A DNA stretch of 42,896 nt, from the NCBI RefSeq assembly GCF_004339665.1, contig NZ_SMMU01000028.1, forward strand, positions 1-42,896, read 5' to 3'. The notes beneath the pieces were generated by a model. It was not told the origin of the DNA, searched no databases, and worked only from the letters and a program-made list of their open reading frames with translations. A program made the translations under genes and the position numbers. Of this stretch, positions 7,476 through 18,634 are shown piece by piece. Position 1 is the first letter of the stretch, and the number at the start of each line of letters is the position of its first letter. The DNA comes from Azotobacter chroococcum (lineage in GTDB: Bacteria; Pseudomonadota; Gammaproteobacteria; Pseudomonadales; Pseudomonadaceae).

Positions 7476-8810
7476 TCAGCGCCGTTCCGGCCGTGGGCTG
7501 ATGGAGACCGGATCGCTGGCGGGGAAGGTTTCCTCGATACCTTCGTCGAGCAGGTCGTCCATGCCCATCACTTCCTCCTCGCTGCCCGTGCCGCTGGGCT
7601 GCATCTGCTGCGGATGCAGCTCGACCTTGATCCAGCCGGGCTCGCGCCGGTCGAAGGCCTTGATGGCGGCGATGGCATCGCTCATCGGCTTGATCTGGGT
7701 GAGGATCTTCGCCGGGTCGATGCGCTTGGCCAGGATCAGCTCGATCAGCTTGGGAATATATTTGCGGTGATGGCAGTTGCCCATGTTGATGGTCAGGTTC
7801 TTCTCCATCGCCAGGCCGATCGGGAAGCTGTGCGCCTGCGGCGGATAGACCCCGATGATCGACAGGGTGCCGGCCTTGGCCAGGGCCTCGACCGCCCATT
7901 CGAGCGCCTGGCTGGGCGCATCGCCCGGATGCCAGTTGCGCCCCTCGGGGTGCGTTCGCGGCGCCACGGCCTCGACTTCCCGGGCGAAGCGTTCTTCCTG
8001 TTCGGGGTCCTGGGCCGGGTGGGCGTGCTGGTGTTCGGCATCCACGCCAACCGCATCGATGGCCCGGTCGACGCCGATGCCGTCGGTCAGCCGGCGCAGG
8101 GTCTCGACCGGGTCCTCGCGGTTGAAGTCGATGGTTTCCGCGCCCTGCTGGCGCGCCATCTGCAGGCGGTCCGGGCACTGGTCGATGGCGAATACCCGGG
8201 CGGCGCCGAGCAGCCTGGCGCTGGCGATGGCGAACTGGCCGACCGGGCCGCAGCCGAACACGGCGACGGTGTCGCCGTCGCCGATCTCGGCCATTTCCGC
8301 GCCGAAGTAGCCGGTGGGAAAGATGTCCGAGAGCAGGATGGCCTGATCGTCGCTGATCTCGCTGGGCAGCTTGACCAAGCCGATGTTGGCGAAGGGAATC
8401 CGCGCCTTCTCCGCCTGCAGTCCCTGGAAGGGCCCGCTCTGCGCCGGGCCGCCATAGAAGGCGGTGCCGGCTTCCTTGCCGTTGGGGTTGGCCATGTCGC
8501 ACTGGGCGTAGTAGCCGGCGCGGCAGTAGGAGCAGTTGCCGCAGGCGATGGTGGAGGGGATCACCACGCGATCGCCGATCTGCAGGTTGCGCACCTCCGC
8601 GCCCAGTTGCTCGACGATGCCGACGCCCTCGTGGCCGAGGATGGTGCCCGGGCGCATGCCGCCGACGGTGCCGCGAATGAAGTGCAGGTCGGTCCCGCAG
8701 ATGGCCGAGGCGGTCAGGCGGACGATCGCATCGGTCGGTACTTCGATGTGGGGTTCCGGTACATCATCCAGGCGAATGTCGCCGATGTCGTGGAAAACTA
8801 CTGCTTTCAT
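7476..8810 (-). CDS. Zinc-dependent alcohol dehydrogenase (formaldehyde dehydrogenase-like) with an added C-terminal tail
   Basis: A 444-residue medium-chain NAD(P)-linked dehydrogenase resembling glutathione-independent formaldehyde dehydrogenases. Catalytic zinc ligands are visible in SAICGTDLHF (C38) and GHEGVG (H60, E61). The structural zinc site is C90, C93, C96 and C104. The Rossmann motif is VFGCGPVGQFA. The last 35 or so residues form a hydrophilic extension, EEEVMGMDD then DEGIEETFPASDPVS, similar to a motif found in small free-standing acidic proteins. The ATG at 8810 is chosen over the GTG at 8816 because GGGGAGG lies just upstream. It sits between the CBS gene and ybhP in the long minus-strand run. 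The true substrate is not known. Confidence 0.85.
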   Translation of the reverse strand: MKAVVFHDIGDIRLDDVPEPHIEVPTDAIVRLTASAICGTDLHFIRGTVGGMRPGTILGHEGVGIVEQLGAEVRNLQIGDRVVIPSTIACGNCSYCRAGYYAQCDMANPNGKEAGTAFYGGPAQSGPFQGLQAEKARIPFANIGLVKLPSEISDDQAILLSDIFPTGYFGAEMAEIGDGDTVAVFGCGPVGQFAIASARLLGAARVFAIDQCPDRLQMARQQGAETIDFNREDPVETLRRLTDGIGVDRAIDAVGVDAEHQHAHPAQDPEQEERFAREVEAVAPRTHPEGRNWHPGDAPSQALEWAVEALAKAGTLSIIGVYPPQAHSFPIGLAMEKNLTINMGNCHHRKYIPKLIELILAKRIDPAKILTQIKPMSDAIAAIKAFDRREPGWIKVELHPQQMQPSGTGSEEEVMGMDDLLDEGIEETFPASDPVSISPRPERR

Positions 8811-8847
8811 GGGCACCTCCCCGGAGGGTAGTCGGTTGGCTGCGCCG

Positions 8848-9261
8848 TCAGTGCGCCTGTGTCACGCCCTGCAGCACGGTATCGCTGACCGAGGGGTTGT
8901 GGCATTCGGCGATATTGCCCAGCGAGACCACGCCGACCAGGCGCTTCTCGCGGCTCATCACCGGCAGGCGGCGCATATGGATGTCGGCCATGTTCTCGGC
9001 GACATGCTGCACGTCCTCGTCCTCGAAGCAGTAACAGACGTTGGGGGTCATCACCTCGCGTACCAGGGTGTCGCACTCCTTGCCCTTGGCCACGGCACGG
9101 ATGGCGATGTCGCGGTCGGTCAGCATACCCACCAGACGATCGCCTTCGTTGACCAGCAGGGCGCCGCAATCGATCTTCTCCATCAGCGCGGCCGCCTCGC
9201 GCATGCTCTGGTCGGCGCGAATGGTCCGTACGTCGCGGGTCATGATGTCTTGAATTTTCAT
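8848..9261 (-). CDS. CBS-pair domain protein
   Basis: A 137-residue protein consisting almost only of two CBS motifs, which together form one ligand-binding Bateman module for adenine nucleotides or similar ligands. The first begins IMTRDVRTIRADQSMREAA and ends GMLTDRDIAIRAVA; the second begins VMTPNVCYCFEDEDVQHVAENM and ends GVVSLGNIAE. There is no attached catalytic domain or membrane segment. AGAGGAAGG precedes the ATG. It lies between glgX and the alcohol dehydrogenase, in the position where pseudomonads of the same gene order carry a similar gene. A role sensing energy state in the stress cluster is inferred. Confidence 0.85.
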   Translation of the reverse strand: MKIQDIMTRDVRTIRADQSMREAAALMEKIDCGALLVNEGDRLVGMLTDRDIAIRAVAKGKECDTLVREVMTPNVCYCFEDEDVQHVAENMADIHMRRLPVMSREKRLVGVVSLGNIAECHNPSVSDTVLQGVTQAH

Positions 9262-9409
9262 GGTAATGCCTTCCTCTCTGGTTGATGAAAGCAGGCCAGG
9301 TCACCACTCGGCCAGGCCAGTCGAGGTACTGTGGTACCTATGAAGTCAAGACTGAATCCAGGGGTGGGGGTTCCCGTTTTTTCGCGAGCGGTGCGGGGAA
9401 CACCTGGCT

Positions 9410-11590
<2,181 letters not shown>

Positions 11591-11687
11591 GCTTTATTCT
11601 CCGACGGCTGAGAGGGAGTTCTGCGCTCCGTTTCAACGCTACGCTGCCGTGCGAGCCGCGGACGATCCGCCGCTTGAAGCCTGCCGT

Positions 11688-11975
11688 TCAGGGGCTGGTC
11701 GGTCGCGGGCGGGTGGCGCGCGGCTTTTTCACCGCCGGCTTGGCCGGGATCTCGCCGTTGGCCGCGGAGGCGACCGGCACCGGCTTGGCGACCGGGCCGG
11801 CCTTGCGCGTGGCCGCCGGCTTGCGGGACCGGGACTGCGGAGCGCTGGCCTGCAATTCGGACTCGGCCAGTTTGCAGGCCATGTGCCAGTGGCGTTCCTC
11901 CTGGCCCTCGGGACAGCCTTCGGATTGCCAGATCTGATAGGCCAGTTCGCGGATACGGTGTTCGTTGCTCGTCAT
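11688..11975 (-). CDS. DUF2934 protein with a basic Ala/Pro/Lys-rich tail
   Basis: A 95-residue protein of unknown function. The first 40 or so residues are a DUF2934 domain (RIRELAYQIWQSEGCPEGQEERHW). The rest is a low-complexity tail rich in Lys, Arg, Ala and Pro (KPAATRKAGPVAKP, KPAVKKPRATRPRP), like histone-H1-type or AlgP-type tails, and so likely disordered and able to bind nucleic acid or polyanions. It sits between treY and glgX on the same strand, 26 bases after treY, and a DUF2934 gene occupies this position in related pseudomonads. No function should be assumed. Confidence 0.8.
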   Translation of the reverse strand: MTSNEHRIRELAYQIWQSEGCPEGQEERHWHMACKLAESELQASAPQSRSRKPAATRKAGPVAKPVPVASAANGEIPAKPAVKKPRATRPRPTSP

Positions 11976-12001
11976 TCCATCTCACCCCTTTGGGTTCGTC
12001 T

Positions 12002-14764
12002 TCATGCGCCATGGAAGAGGCCGACGGGGAAGGTCGCCAGGGCCTCGCTCACCAACAGCTCCCCCTGCCCGGACGGGACGGCAGCGCCCGGGAAAAGCCC
12101 TCGCAGCGCAGGCGTTTCGGCGGGGAGCGACACGCGGGTGTCCGCCCAGTGCGCCGGTTCGATCAGCGGCAGCGCCGCCTCGCCGAGCAGGCCGCTGGCC
12201 AGGCGCGGCACCAGCACCATCGCCCATTGCCCGGCATGCCGGCGGGCGAAGGCCAGCAGCCGTCCGGCGTGCTCGCCGACGACCTCCAGCGGCAGGTAGT
12301 CGCCGGCGGCGAACAGCGCTGGACAGCGCTCGCGCAGGGCCAGGGTGCGGGCGATCAGCGCCTGCTTGATGCGCCCGTCGCTCCAGTGTTCGAGCAGCGC
12401 GGCGGGTTCGCCGCCCCGGGCCAGGGCCTGGCGGCGGACGGCGAAGTCGACTGGCCGGCGGTTGTCCGGATCGACCAGGCTGAAATCCCAGAATTCGTTG
12501 CCCTGGTAGAGGTCGGGCACGCCGGGAACGGTCAGCCGCAGCAGGGTCTGCGCCAGGCTGTTGAGCGCACCGGCCGGGGCGATGCGGGCGACGGCGGCGG
12601 CGATCTCCTCGCGCAGGCGGGCGCCCTCGGGCTGTTCCAGCAGGTCGTCGAGAAAGCTGCGGCAGGCCTCCTCGTAGGGGCCGTTGGGTGCGCTCCAGCT
12701 GCTGTGCAGCTTGGCTTCGCGCAGGGCCTTCTCCTGCCACTGGCGCAGGCGTCCGGCATAGGCATGCAGGCCTTCGGCATCGTCCGCGGCCAGCTCCAGG
12801 GGCCAGCTGCCGAGCAGGCTCTGGTAGAGCATCAGCTCGTCGACGGGAGCCGGTGCCAGGCTGTCGCCGAGGTTTCGGCGCAGCGGCTGGGCCAGCAGCA
12901 GCCAGTGCTGCACCCGCTCCGCGTACCAGCCGGCGCGCTCGCTGAGCACGGCCAGCCGCGCGCGGCTGTCCTCGCCGCGCTTGTGGTCGTGGGTGGCGCT
13001 GGCCAGCAGGTTGCCGGGAAGGCGCTCGCGCCGCCGCAGGCAGGCGGCGTGGAAGTCTTCCGGCGGAGCGCTGAAGCGCTGGCTGTCGAAGCCGACGTCG
13101 TTGCGCGAGAGCAGCACGCCTGAACGGTAGAAGGCGGTGTCCTCCACCGCCTTGGCGGCCGCTGGCGCAGTGACCTGCTGGAGGCGCACACAGGCATGGC
13201 GGCGTGCCTTGCGCAGCGGTCCCGGCGGCAGGCTGCGCCAGGGCTCGCCGCCGAGCCAGCGCTCCAGATGGGCGAGCAGCGGCCAGTCGGCTTCGTTGAG
13301 GGTGCTGCGCGCGCCTTCCAGGGCCTGGCGGAAGAAGGGGTCGTCCTGGGCCGGACGGCCGCAGGGACCGATGTAGGTGCGGTACACGGGGAAGTGGACG
13401 ATCAGCTCGAGCAGCGCCCGGCGGATCTGGCCGAAGGTGAGGTCGCGGGTCATCAGGTCGCCGCGCGCCACCTGCAGCAGGGCCTGGGCGGCGCTCTCGA
13501 AGTCGCCGGCCAGGGTTCCGGTGAGCACCAGCTGACGGGCCTGGCGCACTTCCTCGAGGAATTCGGCGGGGCGCCCGCTGAGACTGTGCCAGAGCGCGCG
13601 CAGCGGCCCTTCGCCGGCCGGGTCGTGCTGCAGCAGGGACAGCTGGTTCATGAATTCGTAGCCGGTGGTGCCATCCACCTGCCAGTCGTCATGCAGTTCC
13701 TCGCCCTGGCCGAGGATCTTCTCCACGTAGACCGGCCGCTGCTTCTGCCGGCTGTCGTCGAGGCGGTCCAGGCGCCGGCGCAGGCGCCGGCAGTAGCCGC
13801 GCGGATCGGCCAGGCCGTCGATGTGGTCGATGCGCAGGCCGTCGATCAGGTCTTCCTCGAGCAGTTGGAAGATCTTCGCGTGGGTGGCTTCGAAAACCCG
13901 CGGGCGCTCCACGCGCAGGCCGCCCAGCTCGTTGATGTCGAAGAAGCGCCGCCAGTTGATGTCGTCCGCCGCGGTGCGCCAGCTGGCCAGCCGGTAGAAC
14001 TGGCGCTCGAGCAGGGCGTGCAGGCGCTCGAAACCCTCCGGCTGGCGCGCGTCGTAGGCGCCGAGCATGGTCTCGATGGCGGCCCGCACCTCGGGCTGGC
14101 CGGCCAACTGCGCCAGCCCGGCCTTCAGGCCGGCGGCACGGACGTAGCCCGCGTCGCCGGCGAGTCCGCCGAACTGCACGGCCAGCTCCTGCAGGGCCGG
14201 ATGGCCGGTGGCGCGCAGCAGTTCGCCATAACTCGGCGGGCTGATGGGAAAGCGGTGTTCGTGGTGGCTGGCATGGAAGGCGCCGGCTGGCGCGTCGAAC
14301 TGCAGGGGGATTTCACCGGCCTGCAGCACCTCGCCGTAGTCGCTGCGCAGGAAGGGCACCAGCAGCTGGCCTTCCAGCAGCGGGTCGGGGGAGTTCCACT
14401 GGATGTCGAAGAAGCCGGCATAGGGGCTGCGCCGGCCCCATTCCAGCACGTCCAGCCACCAGGGATTGCCGGCGCCGCCGACCGCCATGTGGTTGGAGAC
14501 GATGTCCAGGATCAGCCCCATGCCGCGGTCGCGCAGGGCGTCGACCAGGCGCCGCAGGGCCGGCTCGCCGCCCAGTTCGGGATTGATCCGGGTCGGGTCG
14601 ATGACGTCGTAGCCGTGCATCGAGCCGGGGCGCGCGGTGAGCAGGGGCGAGGCGTACAGGTGGCTGATGCCGAGGTCGGCGAAGTAGCCGACCAGCGGCA
14701 CGGCGTCGTCGAGGGTGAAGCCCCGGTGGAATTGCAGGCGCAGGGTGGCGCGCAGCTCGCTCAT
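12002..14764 (-). CDS. treY: Malto-oligosyltrehalose synthase TreY
   Basis: A 920-residue GH13 enzyme that turns the reducing-end alpha-1,4 bond of a malto-oligosaccharide into an alpha,alpha-1,1 bond, so the chain ends in trehalose. It begins with the TreY signature ATLRLQFHRGFTLDDA, with ISHLYASPLLTARPGS following. Catalytic regions are DIVSNHMAVG (about 87), DGLRIDHIDG with nucleophile D313, VEKILG with acid/base E348, and SATHDHKRGEDSRAR with H592 and D593. It starts immediately after the malQ stop (TGA then ATG, no gap), so it is translated as part of the glgA-treZ-malQ-treY unit. TreZ releases trehalose from its product. Confidence 0.96.
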   Translation of the reverse strand: MSELRATLRLQFHRGFTLDDAVPLVGYFADLGISHLYASPLLTARPGSMHGYDVIDPTRINPELGGEPALRRLVDALRDRGMGLILDIVSNHMAVGGAGNPWWLDVLEWGRRSPYAGFFDIQWNSPDPLLEGQLLVPFLRSDYGEVLQAGEIPLQFDAPAGAFHASHHEHRFPISPPSYGELLRATGHPALQELAVQFGGLAGDAGYVRAAGLKAGLAQLAGQPEVRAAIETMLGAYDARQPEGFERLHALLERQFYRLASWRTAADDINWRRFFDINELGGLRVERPRVFEATHAKIFQLLEEDLIDGLRIDHIDGLADPRGYCRRLRRRLDRLDDSRQKQRPVYVEKILGQGEELHDDWQVDGTTGYEFMNQLSLLQHDPAGEGPLRALWHSLSGRPAEFLEEVRQARQLVLTGTLAGDFESAAQALLQVARGDLMTRDLTFGQIRRALLELIVHFPVYRTYIGPCGRPAQDDPFFRQALEGARSTLNEADWPLLAHLERWLGGEPWRSLPPGPLRKARRHACVRLQQVTAPAAAKAVEDTAFYRSGVLLSRNDVGFDSQRFSAPPEDFHAACLRRRERLPGNLLASATHDHKRGEDSRARLAVLSERAGWYAERVQHWLLLAQPLRRNLGDSLAPAPVDELMLYQSLLGSWPLELAADDAEGLHAYAGRLRQWQEKALREAKLHSSWSAPNGPYEEACRSFLDDLLEQPEGARLREEIAAAVARIAPAGALNSLAQTLLRLTVPGVPDLYQGNEFWDFSLVDPDNRRPVDFAVRRQALARGGEPAALLEHWSDGRIKQALIARTLALRERCPALFAAGDYLPLEVVGEHAGRLLAFARRHAGQWAMVLVPRLASGLLGEAALPLIEPAHWADTRVSLPAETPALRGLFPGAAVPSGQGELLVSEALATFPVGLFHGA

Positions 14765-16840
14765 TCAGCCGCTCCTGCGCGATGCCTCGCGGGCTTCGGC
14801 CAGCAGGCGCAGGCGCCGCGCCGGGGCCGCGTCGTCGAGCAGTGTGTCGCTGTCGCCGGGCAGGCGGCGCCGCCAGTTGGGATGGCCGTCGACGGTGCCG
14901 GGCAGGTTGGCCTGCTCGTCGAGGCCCAGGGCGTCCTCCATGGGCAGCAGGACCAGGGGCGCCGGCGTCTCGCCGAGAAAGCGCACGCAGGCGTCGATCA
15001 GGCCGTCGCTGTCCAGGGGCGCGTCGAGGGCCGGCCCGCCGGCGCCGGCGAGGGCCTCGCGCAGGGCATGGCGTTCGCGCCGGCGGATTTCCCGGGCGGC
15101 CGCGGTGGCTTCGGCGTCGGTCAGTCGCAGGCGTTCGCGCCAGTCGATGTCGCGTCCCTGCCACCAGCCGGCCAGCGGCGGCAGGTCGTGGGTGGTGCTG
15201 GTCGCCAGGGCGTTGTCCGGCCAGTCCTGCGGCGGCAGAAAACGTCCGCCGGTGTCCTGTTCGAAGAGCAGCACGCGCATGCCGAGGATGCCGCGCTCGG
15301 CCAGCAGCGGGCGGAAGCCTTCCGGAACGGTGCCGAGGTCCTCGCCGAGGACTATTGCCCGGTGCCGCCAGGATTCCAGCGCCAGCAGGCGCATCAGGTC
15401 TTCCTGCGGGTAGTTCAGGTAGGCGCCGTCGCGCTGCTCGCCGCCCGGCGGGATCACCCACAGGCGGCGGAGTCCCATCACGTGGTCGATGCGGATGCCG
15501 CCGGCGTGGGCCAGGTTGGCGCGGAGCATCTCGATGTAGGCGTGGAAGCCGTGCTGGCGCAGGCCCCAGGGCGAGAAGGCCGACACGCCCCAGCTCTGGC
15601 CGGAGCGGTTGAGAGCGTCCGGTGGCGCGCCGACGGTCAGCGTCGACAGCAGTTCGGCCTGGCGGCTCCAGGCCTGGCTGCCGCCGCCGTCGGCGCCCAC
15701 CGCCAGGTCGGCGATCAGGCCGATCGGCATGCCGGCGCTGCGCGCGGCGTTCTGGGTGCGCTCCAGGCCGCGGGCGATCAGCCACTGGGCGAAGGCGTGG
15801 AAGGCGATCTCGTCGGCGTATTCGCGGGCGAAGCCGGCCACCGCGGCGCTGCCCGGGCAGCGCAGGGCAGCGTCCCAGTGCCGCCAGTCATAGAGGCCAT
15901 GGTGGCGGACGTGGTAGGCATGCAGCGCCTCGAAGCGGCAGTGGTTCTCCAGGGCCTCGCCGCCGTTGCGCCGGAAGCTGGCGAAGTCCTGCTCCAGCGG
16001 GTTGCCGCCGCGGCGGAATTCGGCATGCAGCGCCCGCAGCAGGCGCAGCTTGGCCTCGGCCGCCGCCGGCCAGTCGATCAGGTCGAGCCGCTCCAGGCGC
16101 TGCCATTCGTCGTCCAGCCCGGCGGCCTTGATCGCGGTGCGCACTTCGCGTTCGCCGAGGATGCTGCCGGGCGCGCTGTGCAGCACGTTGTGGAACAGCC
16201 GGCTGGACGGCGAGTAGGGGCTGAAGCGCTGGGTGTCGGCGCTGAACATGGCATGCAGCGGACTGATGGCGATGCCTGCGGCGCCCTGCCGGGCGGCCTG
16301 GTGCACCAGGCTTTCCAGGGCCTGGGTGTCGCCGATGCCGCCGTCGCCCTGGCGGCGCAGGGCGTAGAGCTGCACCGCGAGCCCCCACAGGCGTGGCGGC
16401 AGGCGGGTATCCAGTTCGTCCACGCCGGTACAGCGCGGTGGGGCGACGGCCAGGGTGATCGTCCGCTCGCCGATCGACAGCCGATGGTAGCCGGGCTGCG
16501 CGAGCGGCGGCAGGCGGCCTCGCTCGTCGAGCCGTCCGGCTTGGCGCTGACCATCCTCCAGGGTCAGCTCGAAGACGTTGCCAGGGACGAAATGGCTGGA
16601 CAGGTCGAGAGACTGGTGGCGCTCCAGGGTAAGCAACGGCGGCAGTTCCTTGCCCGCCTGTCGCAGGTGGACAAGGCTGTCCTCGATCTGGCTGTCGTTG
16701 TCGGCCGGCAGGTCCAGCCCGGCCAGTAACTGCCGCAGGACCTCCGGCGGAACTTTCCGTGGCTGCCCGTCGGCGTCGACCCAGTCGGTCGCCACCCCGG
16801 CGGCAGCGGCCAGGGTGTTGAGTCGTTCATCGTTGCTCAT
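14765..16840 (-). CDS. malQ: 4-alpha-glucanotransferase (amylomaltase) MalQ
   Basis: A 691-residue GH77 enzyme that transfers alpha-1,4-glucan segments between chains, releasing glucose from short maltodextrins. The catalytic signature is complete: GIRIDHVMGL (nucleophile D452), VLGEDLGTVP (acid/base E500) and STTHDLPPLAGWW (D552). The N-terminal 140 or so residues are the extra domain seen in E. coli-type MalQ. In this cluster it probably rebuilds chains long enough for TreY from the short ends left by TreY and TreZ. Its start overlaps the treZ stop by 14 bases and treY follows directly. Confidence 0.95.
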   Translation of the reverse strand: MSNDERLNTLAAAAGVATDWVDADGQPRKVPPEVLRQLLAGLDLPADNDSQIEDSLVHLRQAGKELPPLLTLERHQSLDLSSHFVPGNVFELTLEDGQRQAGRLDERGRLPPLAQPGYHRLSIGERTITLAVAPPRCTGVDELDTRLPPRLWGLAVQLYALRRQGDGGIGDTQALESLVHQAARQGAAGIAISPLHAMFSADTQRFSPYSPSSRLFHNVLHSAPGSILGEREVRTAIKAAGLDDEWQRLERLDLIDWPAAAEAKLRLLRALHAEFRRGGNPLEQDFASFRRNGGEALENHCRFEALHAYHVRHHGLYDWRHWDAALRCPGSAAVAGFAREYADEIAFHAFAQWLIARGLERTQNAARSAGMPIGLIADLAVGADGGGSQAWSRQAELLSTLTVGAPPDALNRSGQSWGVSAFSPWGLRQHGFHAYIEMLRANLAHAGGIRIDHVMGLRRLWVIPPGGEQRDGAYLNYPQEDLMRLLALESWRHRAIVLGEDLGTVPEGFRPLLAERGILGMRVLLFEQDTGGRFLPPQDWPDNALATSTTHDLPPLAGWWQGRDIDWRERLRLTDAEATAAAREIRRRERHALREALAGAGGPALDAPLDSDGLIDACVRFLGETPAPLVLLPMEDALGLDEQANLPGTVDGHPNWRRRLPGDSDTLLDDAAPARRLRLLAEAREASRRSG

Positions 16841-18620
16841 CCGGAGCTACCAGGTAGACACGGGCCATCCGGGGGGGAAGCTTGCCCTGATGCTCGTGGA
16901 ACTCTTCCATGTCCTGGCTGGCGAACAGCAGCCGGCCGTGCTTGTGGTGTTCCTGCAGCGCTACGGCCTGGTCGCCGAGGTTCAGCTCGATGCGCAGGAG
17001 ACTGCTGTCGCCCAGCCGCCAGTACGCCACCACGGCCGCCTTGCCCAGCACGTCGGCGCCCAGCGCCCGGGTGCCGGGCAGGCGCGGGATGATCTCGCGG
17101 CGGCGCAGGCCCAGCAGATGGTGATAGAGGGCGCGCCACTCGCCGTGCTTGGGGTCGAGGCAGCACTGGAAGTCCGGCTGCGAGGCGGTGAAGGTCTTCT
17201 CGTCGTTGGGGTCGGGAATCCGCTCGCAGAGGGACATGTCGTGGAACGGCTCGAACCTGCAGAACTCCCGGCGCCGGCCTTCCCGCACCGCCTCGGCCAG
17301 TTCGGGGCTCTGGTGGCAGGTAAAGTACAGGAAGGGGCGGTGCGTGCCCCATTCCTCGCCCATGAACAGCAGGGGCACCATCGGCGAGAGCAGCAGCAGG
17401 CTGGTGGCCGCGCGCAGGGCGTCGGCGTCGGCGAGGCTGACCAGGCGCTCGCCGAAGGCGCGGTTGCCGACCTGGTCGTGGTTCTGCAGAAAGAGGATGA
17501 AGGCGCTGGGCGGCAGGTGCGCACTGGGCTCGCCGCAGGGCTCGCTCTGCCCCTGGCGGGCGATCTGCCCCTGGAAGACCAAGCCTTCGCTCAGGCAGAG
17601 GGCGAGCTTTTCCGCGGCGCCCTGGTGGAAGTCGGCGTAGTAGCCCTGCTGCTCGCCGGTGAGCAGGGTGTGCAGGACGTTGTGGCCGTCGTCGTTCCAC
17701 TGCGCCACGTAGCCTTCCTCGAGCAGGCTGGTCTGGTTCTTCTCGTTCTCCAGCATCAGGTGCACGTGGCGGCCGGGTTCGACCGCAGCATGCACCCGCT
17801 GCGCCAGTTCGGTGAGGAAGCCGCGCTCGCCGATGGCGTGCACGGCATCCAGGCGCAGGCCGTCGAAGCGGTATTCCTGCAGCCACATCAGCGCGTTCTC
17901 GATGAAGAAGTCACGGACTTCCTGGTGGCGAAAATCGATGGCGTCGCCCCAGAGCGTCTGTTCGTCGTGGCGGAAGAAGGCCTTGGCGTAACGGCCGAGA
18001 TGGTTGCCGTCCGGCCCGAAGTGGTTGTAGACGACGTCCAGAAAGACCATCAGGCCATGGCCATGGGCGGTGTCGATCAGGTGCTTGAGGTCGTCGGGCG
18101 AGCCGTAGACGGATTCCGGAGCGAAGGGCAGCGCGCCGTCGTAGCCCCAGTTGCGGGTGCCGGGGAACTCGCCGATGGGCATCAGTTCGATCGCGGTGAC
18201 GCCCAGTTCGGCCAGTTCGGCCAGTTGCGCCTCGATCCCGTGGAAGCCGCCGAGCAGGCCGGCATGCAGTTCGTAGATCACCGTCTCGTGCCAGGGCCGG
18301 CCGCGCCAGTGGGGGTGCTGCCACTGGTAGGTCTTGGGGTCGACCACCATGCTGGGGCCGTGCAGTCCGACGACCTGGGAGCGTGATGCCGGGTCCGCTA
18401 CGCTGATTTCATCGTCGATCCGGTAGCGGTACTGGGTTCCGGCGCCGCAGGGGGCTTCGAGTACGAACCAGCCGCCCTGTTCCTTGTTCATGGGCAGCCG
18501 GCCGTCGGAGAGGATTTCCAGATCGACGCGTTCGGCGTCGGGAGCCCAGAGGGTGAAGCGGGTGTTTTTCCCACCGAGCAGATGGGCACCGAAACGTTTG
18601 TTGTAGCTTGGAATTGACAT
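16827..18620 (-). CDS. treZ: Malto-oligosyltrehalose trehalohydrolase TreZ
   Basis: A 597-residue GH13 enzyme that cuts the bond next to the trehalose end made by TreY, releasing free trehalose. An N-terminal carbohydrate-binding beta domain (about residues 8-100, FGAHLLGGKNTRFTLWAPDA) is followed by the catalytic barrel with DVVYNHFGPDGN, FDGLRLDAVHAI (nucleophile D258), MLENEKN (acid/base E291) and LFLQNHDQVGN (D382). The ATG at 18620 has GGAGA 7 bases upstream. Another in-frame ATG at 18638 overlaps the glgA stop as ATGA and would add six residues; it is a possible coupled start. The gene order glgA-treZ-malQ-treY implies one transcript. Confidence 0.95.
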   Translation of the reverse strand: MSIPSYNKRFGAHLLGGKNTRFTLWAPDAERVDLEILSDGRLPMNKEQGGWFVLEAPCGAGTQYRYRIDDEISVADPASRSQVVGLHGPSMVVDPKTYQWQHPHWRGRPWHETVIYELHAGLLGGFHGIEAQLAELAELGVTAIELMPIGEFPGTRNWGYDGALPFAPESVYGSPDDLKHLIDTAHGHGLMVFLDVVYNHFGPDGNHLGRYAKAFFRHDEQTLWGDAIDFRHQEVRDFFIENALMWLQEYRFDGLRLDAVHAIGERGFLTELAQRVHAAVEPGRHVHLMLENEKNQTSLLEEGYVAQWNDDGHNVLHTLLTGEQQGYYADFHQGAAEKLALCLSEGLVFQGQIARQGQSEPCGEPSAHLPPSAFILFLQNHDQVGNRAFGERLVSLADADALRAATSLLLLSPMVPLLFMGEEWGTHRPFLYFTCHQSPELAEAVREGRRREFCRFEPFHDMSLCERIPDPNDEKTFTASQPDFQCCLDPKHGEWRALYHHLLGLRRREIIPRLPGTRALGADVLGKAAVVAYWRLGDSSLLRIELNLGDQAVALQEHHKHGRLLFASQDMEEFHEHQGKLPPRMARVYLVAPDEQR

Positions 18621-18634
18621 GGGTAGGTCTCCGT

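Noticed and set aside
13196-16729. A 1177-codon plus-strand open frame
   Set aside because: It is antisense to malQ and treY, whose catalytic motifs are complete. Long antisense frames are expected at this GC content, and its translation is low-complexity Ala/Gly/Gln-rich sequence.
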